From assembly GCA_964362485.1 (NCBI GenBank), contig CAYIEX010000100.1, forward strand, positions 1-5,629: a stretch of DNA of 5,629 nt. The letters are read 5' to 3'. The notes below the pieces were generated by a model that was given only the letters and a program-made list of their open reading frames with translations, had not been told where the DNA came from and ran no database searches. Shown here piece after piece: positions 1 through 5,534 of the stretch. Positions within the stretch are counted from its first letter, which is position 1, and every line of letters starts with the position of its first letter. The position numbers were made by a program, and so were the translations under genes. This stretch comes from CAMAVK01 sp964362485 (GTDB lineage: Archaea > Nanobdellota > Nanobdellia > Woesearchaeales > GW2011-AR9).

Positions 1-488
1 CGACTGCAAGGGAAAAGGGTTATGATGCTAAAATTTTAAGTGAGGTGGATGCTTTCAATGAACGACAAAAAGAAATCTTTGTACCCACTGTTGCGGATAC
101 TTTAAAAAAAAGTGGCGGGCATGTGGTGACTTGTTGGGGTCTTAGCTTTAAACCAAAGACGAGTGATTTACGTGGAGCTCCATCACTTTCCATTATCCCC
201 CGACTGCTTGGTTTAGGATATCAAGTTAGAGTGTATGATCCGGTTGCAGTTGATGAGGCACGCAGTATCTTTGGTAATTCATTAGTGTATTGTAATTCTC
301 TTGAAGAATCAGTCAAAGGAAGTAGTGCAATTCTATTACTAACGGAGTGGGATGAGTTTCGCAATCTTAATTTGAGTGAAATGGGTGTTTATATGCGTGA
401 TAAAGTACTTCTCGATGGTAGAAATGTTTATGAACCTACGGATGTACGAAAATTAGGATTTGAATATCATGGAGTGGGAAGACAATGA
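1..488 (+). CDS. ugd: UDP-glucose 6-dehydrogenase, C-terminal part (5' end outside window)
   Basis: This gene oxidises UDP-glucose to UDP-glucuronate with two NAD+, in the cytoplasm, feeding glycan synthesis. The reading frame is open from base 3, giving 161 residues. The 5' part, including the NAD-binding N-domain and the catalytic Cys motif, lies upstream of the window, so activity cannot be judged here. What is visible is the end of the central helix (AFNERQK, bases 51-71) followed by the complete C-terminal UDP-binding domain. That domain contains WGLSFKPKTSDLRGAPS from base 135 (the family's G-x-x-FKP-x-T-x-D-x-R-x-(A/S)P motif), then YDP, then TEWDEF, and ends in DGRNVYEP and GVGRQ. A GTG at base 45 could be taken for a start, but family similarity continues upstream of it. 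The stop overlaps the next gene's ATG (ATGA, 485-488), so the two are co-transcribed and probably translationally coupled. Family assignment is firm; UDP-glucose as substrate is likely rather than proven. Confidence 0.9.
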   Translation, partial: TAREKGYDAKILSEVDAFNERQKEIFVPTVADTLKKSGGHVVTCWGLSFKPKTSDLRGAPSLSIIPRLLGLGYQVRVYDPVAVDEARSIFGNSLVYCNSLEESVKGSSAILLLTEWDEFRNLNLSEMGVYMRDKVLLDGRNVYEPTDVRKLGFEYHGVGRQ

Positions 489-1804
489 AATTAAAAGTGT
501 GTGTTGTGGGTCTTGGTTATGTTGGTTTACCGCTTGCGTGTCTAGCGTCACGTATTCATGATGTTATTGGTCTTGATATTGATTCAGGTAAAGTTGATCT
601 TATCAATCGAAAAGAGAGTCCAATTAGTGAAGAATTTACGAGCGATCTAGTACGGCATTCTAATTTGAATGCGAGCACCGACTTTGATTGTGTTCGAGAA
701 GCTGATATTATTGTGGTTTGTGTTCCAACACCGGTTGATCATAAGCAACTTCCTGATTTAGCTCCTCTCGTTGGCGCGACGCGCTCGGTTGCAAAACATA
801 TGCGCTCTGGACAACTTTTAATTATTGAGTCCACTATTCATCCGGGAACATGTGAGGAGGTGGTTATACCTCTCGTTGAATCAGAAACATCACTTAAAGT
901 TCATCGTGACTTTGATGTCGTACATTGCCCGGAGAGAATTGATCCTGGAAATTCAAAGTGGACACTTCGTAATATCCCTCGTGTTATTGGTTCTGGACGT
1001 CCTGATGCATCAAAGCGTGCTTATGATTTTTACACGTCGTTTATTGATGCCCCGTTTACGATTTTAAATTCGCTTAAAGCAGCGGAAGCGACTAAGATTA
1101 TGGAGAATACGTTTCGTGATGTTAATATAGCGTTTATCAATGAGATGGCAATGAGTTTTGATATTTTAGGAATTGATATAATGGAAGTAATAAGGGGGGC
1201 GGCAACGAAGCCATTTGCTTTCATGCCTCATTATCCTGGTCCTGGCGTTGGTGGGCATTGTATCCCTGTTGATCCGTACTATCTCATTGAGAAGGCGAAG
1301 ACGAGCGGTTTTAGTCATCGTTTTTTGAGTTTGGCTCGTGAAATTAACAATGGTATGCCTGATTATGTATTTAGGCTTGTGCAAAATGAGCTTAATGAGC
1401 TAGGTTTGCCGCTTAAGGGAACACGCATTGGGATACTCGGGTATGCGTATAAGAAAAATATTGGGGATGCCCGTGAAACTCCCGCTCATCGCTTGATTCA
1501 TTTGCTACATGAGAAAGGTGCAATTGTTCATATTTATGATCCATTTGTTCCTGGTTCGTCAACGCATTCATCTCTTACGAGCGTGTTTGCGCAAAGTGAT
1601 GCTGTTATTGTTATAACGGATCACGATGAGTTCACGAAGATGGATTATTCGCTCATGAAGACTTCAGGAGTTCGCCTTGTTATTGATCCGCGCAACGTAC
1701 TTTCTGAGGCTTCGATTAAGTCTCTTGGGATTCATTATCGCGGCCTTGGCCGTGGGAATCATTATCTAAAAACAGTTAAAGTAGAAAATCCTGATGCACA
1801 TTAG
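485..1804 (+). CDS. UDP-N-acetyl-hexosamine 6-dehydrogenase (WbpA/WecC-type)
   Basis: A complete 439-residue cytoplasmic enzyme, normal family length, that oxidises the C6 hydroxyl of a UDP-HexNAc (UDP-GlcNAc or UDP-ManNAc) to the uronate in two NAD+ steps. The N-terminal Rossmann domain (about 1-185) has GLGYVGLPLA at 9-18 and Asp31 after the second strand, favouring NAD over NADP. Cys148-Pro-Glu150 starts the CPERIDPGN motif, the form typical of UDP-GlcNAc dehydrogenases such as WbpA rather than plain UDP-glucose dehydrogenase. The central domain has Lys204 and Asn208, and the nucleophile Cys259 in GGHCIPVDPYYL. The C-terminal UDP-binding domain (about 310-425) has GYAYKKNIGDARETPA at 319-334 with Arg330. 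All expected catalytic residues are present. The ATG at 485 overlaps the previous stop and directly precedes the Rossmann strand, so the start is secure. Paired with Ugd, it suggests a uronic-acid-rich surface glycan or N-glycan. The exact epimer (GlcNAc, ManNAc or GalNAc) cannot be told from sequence alone. Confidence 0.93.
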   Translation: MKLKVCVVGLGYVGLPLACLASRIHDVIGLDIDSGKVDLINRKESPISEEFTSDLVRHSNLNASTDFDCVREADIIVVCVPTPVDHKQLPDLAPLVGATRSVAKHMRSGQLLIIESTIHPGTCEEVVIPLVESETSLKVHRDFDVVHCPERIDPGNSKWTLRNIPRVIGSGRPDASKRAYDFYTSFIDAPFTILNSLKAAEATKIMENTFRDVNIAFINEMAMSFDILGIDIMEVIRGAATKPFAFMPHYPGPGVGGHCIPVDPYYLIEKAKTSGFSHRFLSLAREINNGMPDYVFRLVQNELNELGLPLKGTRIGILGYAYKKNIGDARETPAHRLIHLLHEKGAIVHIYDPFVPGSSTHSSLTSVFAQSDAVIVITDHDEFTKMDYSLMKTSGVRLVIDPRNVLSEASIKSLGIHYRGLGRGNHYLKTVKVENPDAH

Positions 1805-1847
1805 GGATCTGTCTTTGGAGCAAGGAATATTTAATGAGACGCAACAA

Positions 1848-1854
1848 TTATAAA
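1848..1854 (+). promoter_or_regulatory. TATA box of a leaderless archaeal promoter
   Basis: TTATAAA sits in the 72-nt gap after the dehydrogenase pair. Its centre (1851) is 26 nt upstream of the ATG at 1877, matching the archaeal TATA-to-transcription-start distance, so transcription would begin at or next to the start codon. The upstream BRE is only weakly purine-rich. A T6 run at 1868-1873 lies just before the start and could also help terminate transcripts from the upstream genes. No Shine-Dalgarno sequence is seen. Confidence 0.6.
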
Positions 1855-1876
1855 CCTTTGATTCTTCTTTTTTGTG

Positions 1877-2413
1877 ATGCAGAAACGGTCCGTATTTGAG
1901 ATAGGGGTGGAAGCATTCTTATGGAAATTTAGGCTCATTGTATTTATTGTTGTGATTGCACTTATTGTTGCTTCGCTTTTTGCTTTTTATCTTGGACTAC
2001 ACTCAATGTATGAGGCGTATCATGCAATTGTAGCTGGATCTGTTTCTGGTATTGTGTTAGTTCTTATTATTTCAGCACTTGATGAGTTCTTATTGGGGAT
2101 TGTTCTCGTTATTTTTAGTTTGGGTATTTATGAGCTTTTTATATCTAAAATTGAACAATTAGATGGGGATGAGATAGGTCAAAAATGGCTTAAATTTTCA
2201 TCTATTGAGGATTTGAAAACAGTTTTAACAAAAGTATTAATTATTATTTTAATGGTATATTTCTTTAAGAGTGTTGTTGTTATGAAATTTGATTCGCCTT
2301 TATCTATATTATATCTTGGCGGAGGAATTCTGCTCATTGCTGTGGCTCAGTATTTGTCGCATTTACAAAAAGAGAAGGGCAAGGATGAAAAAGGAAGAGA
2401 GTCTGCCAGATAG
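1877..2413 (+). CDS. UPF0114 (YqhA-like) membrane protein
   Basis: A 178-residue integral membrane protein recognised as the UPF0114/YqhA family (Pfam PF03350), whose biochemical role is not established. The order of family features is right: an N-terminal FLWKFRL before the first membrane helix (about 20-40), a second and third hydrophobic stretch (about 50-90) containing ALDEFLLG and then GIYELFISKI at 83-92, a polar loop with Trp104 and SSIEDLK, a fourth helix (about 115-133), and a last one (about 142-160). A short charged tail rich in Lys and Glu ends the protein, presumably in the cytoplasm. GTG at 1874 is directly followed by ATG at 1877. I chose ATG because it is the stronger start and fits the TATA-box distance for a leaderless message. 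The gene stands alone between its own promoter and a T9 tract, so it is not clearly part of either neighbouring operon. Assignment is by motif recognition only. Confidence 0.82.
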   Translation: MQKRSVFEIGVEAFLWKFRLIVFIVVIALIVASLFAFYLGLHSMYEAYHAIVAGSVSGIVLVLIISALDEFLLGIVLVIFSLGIYELFISKIEQLDGDEIGQKWLKFSSIEDLKTVLTKVLIIILMVYFFKSVVVMKFDSPLSILYLGGGILLIAVAQYLSHLQKEKGKDEKGRESAR

Positions 2414-2422
2414 TTTTGTTCA

Positions 2423-2431
2423 TTTTTTTTT
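2423..2431 (+). terminator. Oligo-T transcription terminator (T9)
   Basis: Nine consecutive T lie 9 nt after the TAG stop of the UPF0114-like gene, followed by a further TACTCTTTT. Archaeal RNA polymerase terminates at such U-rich tracts without needing a hairpin, so this probably ends that transcript and insulates the ABC operon downstream. The call rests on position and base composition. Confidence 0.6.
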
Positions 2432-2448
2432 ACTCTTTTGTCAAGTCT

Positions 2449-2474
2449 AAAGAGAACATTGAGTTGTCCTCTTT
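2449..2474. repeat. Imperfect inverted repeat upstream of the ABC operon promoter
   Basis: Arms AAAGAGAACA (2449-2458) and TGTCCTCTTT (2465-2474) are complementary over 9 of 10 positions, with one A-C mismatch at 2455/2468 and a 6-nt loop TTGAGT. An outer CTTTTG/CAAAAG pair (2435-2440 and 2475-2480) is also complementary and adjoins the right arm, with 8 unpaired bases on the left. The element ends 11 nt before the BRE, where an archaeal activator or repressor operator could lie. It could instead be a processing or stability hairpin at the 3' end of the upstream transcript, though it sits beyond the T9 tract. Confidence 0.5.
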
Positions 2475-2485
2475 CAAAAGCTTCT

Positions 2486-2499
2486 AAAGGCTTAAATAA
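2486..2499 (+). promoter_or_regulatory. BRE and TATA box of the ABC operon, leaderless start
   Basis: A purine-rich BRE (AAAGG, 2486-2490) directly precedes the TATA element TTAAATAA (2492-2499). Its centre is about 26 nt upstream of the ATG at 2521, so transcription should start on or beside the initiation codon. The intervening 20 nt are pyrimidine-rich and contain no ribosome-binding site. This is the better of the two promoters in the window and most likely drives the ATPase, permease and HAD genes. Confidence 0.7.
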
Positions 2500-2520
2500 T
2501 CTATCTCATTCTTTGCTCTT

Positions 2521-3222
2521 ATGGGTCATGTAGTCGAACTGAAAGGAATTGTTAAGACGTTTGGTTCGAAGGTAATTCTACGTGATGTTTCGCTTTCGCT
2601 TATGCCAGGCGAAATAGTGGGTTTGCTTGGTAGGTCTGGGTCGGGCAAATCAACTTTGATTAAGATTCTGGTTGGTTATTATCATGCTGATGCTGGTCGA
2701 ATACTCTTTAATGGGATGGATGTTACAGATAATTATAAGGAAGTGCGACATTTTGTGGGTTATACTACTCAAGATAATTCGTTTTATGAGAAGCTCACGG
2801 TTGAAGAAAATATGAAGTATTATGCACTTCTATATGGTGTGGAATCTAAGCTGCAGGCACGAATTGATCAATTATTGCGTGCAGTTGGATTAATTGAACA
2901 TGCGCAAACTCTTGCGGGGAGTATTTCTGGGGGAATGAAACGACGCCTTGATTTTGCAATCTCACTTCTTCATTCTCCAAAACTCGTGGTATTGGATGAA
3001 CCAACGACGGGACTTGATCCATTTTTAGTTGAAACGTTTTGGAAAACGGTAACTGATATTGTTCGAGAGGAAAAGATTACGGTTCTTGTAAGCTCTCATC
3101 ATTTGCATGAAATCCAGGCCCATTGTTCGCGTGTATTGTTTATGAAAGAGGGTCGGCTTGGTGAACCTGTTATTGTACGTCGTGGAATAAAATTGGAGGA
3201 GTTATTTAATACTCACACATGA
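2521..3222 (+). CDS. ABC transporter ATP-binding protein (DrrA/CcmA-type)
   Basis: A 233-residue cytoplasmic nucleotide-binding subunit that hydrolyses ATP to power the permease encoded next to it. All motifs are intact: aromatic A-loop Phe14, Walker A GRSGSGKST at 37-45 (Lys43), Q-loop Gln84, signature SISGGMKRR at 134-142 (the SGGM variant usual in ABC-2 exporters instead of LSGGQ), Walker B LVVLDEP at 155-161 with catalytic Glu160, D-loop GLDP at 164-167, and switch His193. There is no long C-terminal regulatory domain; the protein ends soon after a KLEELF motif, so it is a minimal subunit that probably acts as a dimer. The ATG at 2521 agrees with the promoter distance and with the usual N-terminus just before the first strand. 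The stop overlaps the permease ATG (ATGA, 3219-3222), implying coupled translation in near-equal amounts. The substrate cannot be read from an ATPase. Confidence 0.95.
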   Translation: MGHVVELKGIVKTFGSKVILRDVSLSLMPGEIVGLLGRSGSGKSTLIKILVGYYHADAGRILFNGMDVTDNYKEVRHFVGYTTQDNSFYEKLTVEENMKYYALLYGVESKLQARIDQLLRAVGLIEHAQTLAGSISGGMKRRLDFAISLLHSPKLVVLDEPTTGLDPFLVETFWKTVTDIVREEKITVLVSSHHLHEIQAHCSRVLFMKEGRLGEPVIVRRGIKLEELFNTHT

Positions 3223-4889
3223 GACTGATAATCAATGAGCTTGTCAAGAATTTGCGATTGATCGTGCGTAATTGGAGCTCTCTTGCACTTTTGATTATTG
3301 CTCCTTTGGCGCTGATTTTACTGGTGGGGTATTCTTTTAGCGGGAATGGACTGCATGATATTGAGCTGGGTGTTGTTGCGGATGATTCTATTGATACACA
3401 TGAATTTGCTCAGAATGTGAGTGGATTTGCGAAAATTGTGGAATTTGATGCCATTGATCCGTGTTTGGAGTCGATGAGAGAAGGTGTGATTCATGTCTGT
3501 TTGGAGATTCGTGGTCAGTTTGACGACTCGCAAGGTGCGCCTTCTGGTGACATTTCATTTTATTATGATAATACACGTAAGAAAACGAGTCTTCTTGTTT
3601 TGAATGCGGTGCGTGAGTATTTTGGAATTACATCTGAGAAAATTAGTTTGATTTCTACGCAGAAAGTAATTGACAGTATGCAGGATTTATTGTTTTATTT
3701 GTCGGATAGGGTTGAGGATCTGATGAAAATTGAAGAGCAAGCAGTTACTATGCGTGCCGACTTGGTGTTACGCGAGCAGAAACTTCTTGAGTTTCAAGGT
3801 AAATTTCAACCTCGCTATGAGCGGATTAAAGAATTACAAGGACGAGTACATAACACTACAAATGTGACTATTAATCAGACGCAAGAGAGTACTCGGATTA
3901 TTCGTGATGCACGCGAAGTGCTTGCTGATGTTGCGGCTAATTCTAATGACAGTTCTTTTAATAAATCGATTTCGCTTCTTGATTATTACATATTTTCACT
4001 TGAACAGAGGCAAGATGAACAGGGGATTGATGCGCGTAATTTAACTACGACATTGGATCAGACTGTGGCGGAGTTAGATTCATTTAATGTGCTGTTAGAG
4101 GAGGAGATTACAAGGACGAGAGAATCAATCGCTTTATTGGATACGAGTGTTGCGGAACTTACGCGGACACGAAAGGAAGCTGAGGTTCGGTTTAGTAGTC
4201 TTGGAGGAATTGATCCGGAGTTGGCGAGTAAACTCGTGAATCCTATTCACCAGCAATTTGATGAACTTCTTGCGGATATTAAAGAAATCCAACTTGCGTT
4301 TCCACCGCTTCTGGTGATGGTTATCATTTTTATTAGTTTACTGTTTTCAACCGTTCTGACTATGCTTGAATTGCACAATAAGGCGTATACCCGTAATATT
4401 CTTGCTCCCGTGCATTATTTGTTGTATACTGGCGGTTTATTGCTAACAACATCTCTATTGATTTTATTGCAAATTGGTGTGCTCCTGCTTGTGGCGCAAT
4501 TTGTGTTTGGTTTATCCATAGGGTCACACTTCGTTGCAGTTGGTTTTATTAGCGTTCTTTTGATGCTGCTCTTCAGTATTTTAGGGATGATTATTGCGTA
4601 TCGTGTTGAGACAATTCAAACAGCGACGTTACTGTCTACTTTTATTGCATTAGGATTCTTTTTACTCAGTGACGCACTTAATGCACTTGAGGCCATGCCG
4701 GAATTTGCGGCAGGTATTGCGCAATTTAACCCGCTTGTTTTAGCGACATCGGCTCTACGGAAGATTTTATTTTTTGATTTGGGGCTCGGGTCGTATTTGG
4801 TTGAGATTCTGATCTTAGTATTATATTTGCTTGTCGCAACTGCGGTGTTGCTGTTCATTGCTCGAAAAAGAAATCAGAAGAGGTTGTAG
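3219..4889 (+). CDS. ABC-2 type permease with large extracytoplasmic coiled-coil domain
   Basis: A 556-residue membrane subunit that should pair with the upstream ATPase, probably as a homodimer because only one permease is encoded. The layout is ABC-2: a short cytoplasmic amphipathic start, TM1 at about 20-40, a very long external segment at about 41-360, then a C-terminal bundle (TM segments near 362-383, 399-430, 437-460, 465-485 and 526-547). FNPLVLATSALRKILFFD at 503-520 is the conserved ABC-2 motif before the last helix. The external part starts with a mixed alpha/beta section (about 45-120) holding the only two cysteines, Cys82 and Cys94, which could form a disulfide. Two long heptad-like helical arms follow (about 150-240 and 250-330), joined by a polar turn rich in Asn and Ser. 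Sequons occur at Asn66, 212, 215, 219, 243, 248 and 274. The domain resembles in plan the helical insertions of Pip/YhgE-like proteins, without recognisable identity. The substrate is unknown; export of lipid, glycan or peptide is inference. Confidence 0.88.
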   Translation: MRLIINELVKNLRLIVRNWSSLALLIIAPLALILLVGYSFSGNGLHDIELGVVADDSIDTHEFAQNVSGFAKIVEFDAIDPCLESMREGVIHVCLEIRGQFDDSQGAPSGDISFYYDNTRKKTSLLVLNAVREYFGITSEKISLISTQKVIDSMQDLLFYLSDRVEDLMKIEEQAVTMRADLVLREQKLLEFQGKFQPRYERIKELQGRVHNTTNVTINQTQESTRIIRDAREVLADVAANSNDSSFNKSISLLDYYIFSLEQRQDEQGIDARNLTTTLDQTVAELDSFNVLLEEEITRTRESIALLDTSVAELTRTRKEAEVRFSSLGGIDPELASKLVNPIHQQFDELLADIKEIQLAFPPLLVMVIIFISLLFSTVLTMLELHNKAYTRNILAPVHYLLYTGGLLLTTSLLILLQIGVLLLVAQFVFGLSIGSHFVAVGFISVLLMLLFSILGMIIAYRVETIQTATLLSTFIALGFFLLSDALNALEAMPEFAAGIAQFNPLVLATSALRKILFFDLGLGSYLVEILILVLYLLVATAVLLFIARKRNQKRL

Positions 4890-4890
4890 G

Positions 4891-5487
4891 ATGGTTGTTG
4901 ATACGTATCTCTTTGATTTTGATGGAACACTTGTTGATACGGCGATTTATGGTATGATGTATGAGGCGATTATTGAGCGATTAAAGCAGAAAGGAAAAAT
5001 TGTCAATGTTGATTCTGCTGCTCAGGCTCTTGGTATTAGTAAAGGAAAACATGGTCGCTATGATTCTGGTGACTTATGTAAAGCACTTGGAATGGTTGAT
5101 GATTATTATGATGTGCTTAGTGAACATATTAAAGTAATTCCTGTTTTGCATGAGGACGCGCGTTTTGTGCTAAAGGAGTTAAAGAAACGGGGTAAAGTGG
5201 TTGGTGTTGTTTCAAACAGTATGCAGCGCACAATTAGATTGTACTTGGATAAGTATGGGATTAGCCAGTATGTGGATTTTATTTATTCTGCTGGTGATGC
5301 GGGGTGTAAGAAGTCAAGTCTGGAATTTTGGAAAAGGCTTATTGCGGTGAGGAAGTTGGATCCGGTACGGTGTGTGATGGTGGGGGATACAAAGATCGAT
5401 GACGGAGAAGTACCTGCGAAGTTTGGGTTTAAGACGTTTTTATTGGAAGATAAACAAAGTTTGAAAAAAGTGCTTGCAATTACTTAA
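4891..5487 (+). CDS. HAD superfamily hydrolase, subfamily IA (phosphoglycolate phosphatase-like)
   Basis: A 198-residue cytoplasmic Mg2+-dependent phosphatase of the haloacid dehalogenase superfamily. Motif I is FDFDGTL at 8-14, with nucleophile Asp9 and acid/base Asp11. A small helical C1 cap fills about 17-85. Motif II is VVSNS with Ser108, motif III Lys is at 140-141 in GCKKSSLEFW, and motif IV is VGDTKIDD at 164-171 with Asp166 and Asp170. All catalytic residues are present, so the enzyme should be active. Phosphoglycolate, sugar phosphates, nucleotides or pyrophosphate are all possible substrates for this subfamily. The frame is open further upstream with a TTG at 4831, but that would add about 20 residues before the first strand, so ATG 4891 is chosen. 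It begins 1 nt after the permease stop, with AAGAGG (4878-4883) as a weak ribosome-binding site 7 nt upstream. Tight spacing makes it part of the ABC operon; a functional tie to the transporter is not shown. Confidence 0.9.
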   Translation: MVVDTYLFDFDGTLVDTAIYGMMYEAIIERLKQKGKIVNVDSAAQALGISKGKHGRYDSGDLCKALGMVDDYYDVLSEHIKVIPVLHEDARFVLKELKKRGKVVGVVSNSMQRTIRLYLDKYGISQYVDFIYSAGDAGCKKSSLEFWKRLIAVRKLDPVRCVMVGDTKIDDGEVPAKFGFKTFLLEDKQSLKKVLAIT

Positions 5488-5534
5488 TTTGATACGTTGC
5501 AACTACTTTTCCATCACGGAGTTTTTCGATTTTT
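5464..5534. terminator. Possible bidirectional oligo-T termination zone between convergent genes
   Basis: On the plus strand, T runs at 5507-5510, 5522-5526 and 5530-5534 follow the HAD stop within 50 nt. On the minus strand, the A6 at 5464-5469 reads as T6, 11 nt past the minus-strand stop. Each gene would therefore end inside the other's coding sequence. No hairpin is evident, and the runs are short, so this is tentative. Confidence 0.3.

Noticed and set aside
45..488. GTG at 45 as the start of a short dehydrogenase fragment or truncated pseudogene
   Set aside because: The frame is open to the window edge and the upstream residues continue the UDP-glucose dehydrogenase pattern, so the gene is cut by the window rather than by mutation.
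825..1384. Short open frames on both strands inside the UDP-HexNAc dehydrogenase gene
   Set aside because: They overlap an intact, motif-complete gene, have no recognisable domains and no promoter or operon logic.
1874..1876. GTG start for the UPF0114-like protein
   Set aside because: The adjacent ATG at 1877 is stronger and fits the TATA-box distance; the difference is one residue, so it cannot be fully excluded.
3195..3200. GGAGGA as a Shine-Dalgarno sequence for the permease
   Set aside because: It is 18 nt from the ATG, too far to act as one, and encodes Leu-Glu-Glu near the ATPase C-terminus. The ATGA overlap explains initiation better.
3318..3576. Two minus-strand open frames inside the permease gene
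   Set aside because: Low-complexity, His/Gln/Ser- or Asn/Ile-rich translations opposite a well-supported gene; shadows of its coding sequence.
4616..4858. Minus-strand open frame opposite the permease C-terminus
   Set aside because: It mirrors the membrane-helix coding region and its Ser/Ala/Asn-rich translation has no family features.
4831..4890. TTG start giving a 218-residue HAD protein overlapping the permease
   Set aside because: The extra 20 residues are Cys- and Arg-rich, lie before the first HAD strand, and duplicate sequence already coding for the permease's last helix. ATG 4891 gives the normal N-terminus.
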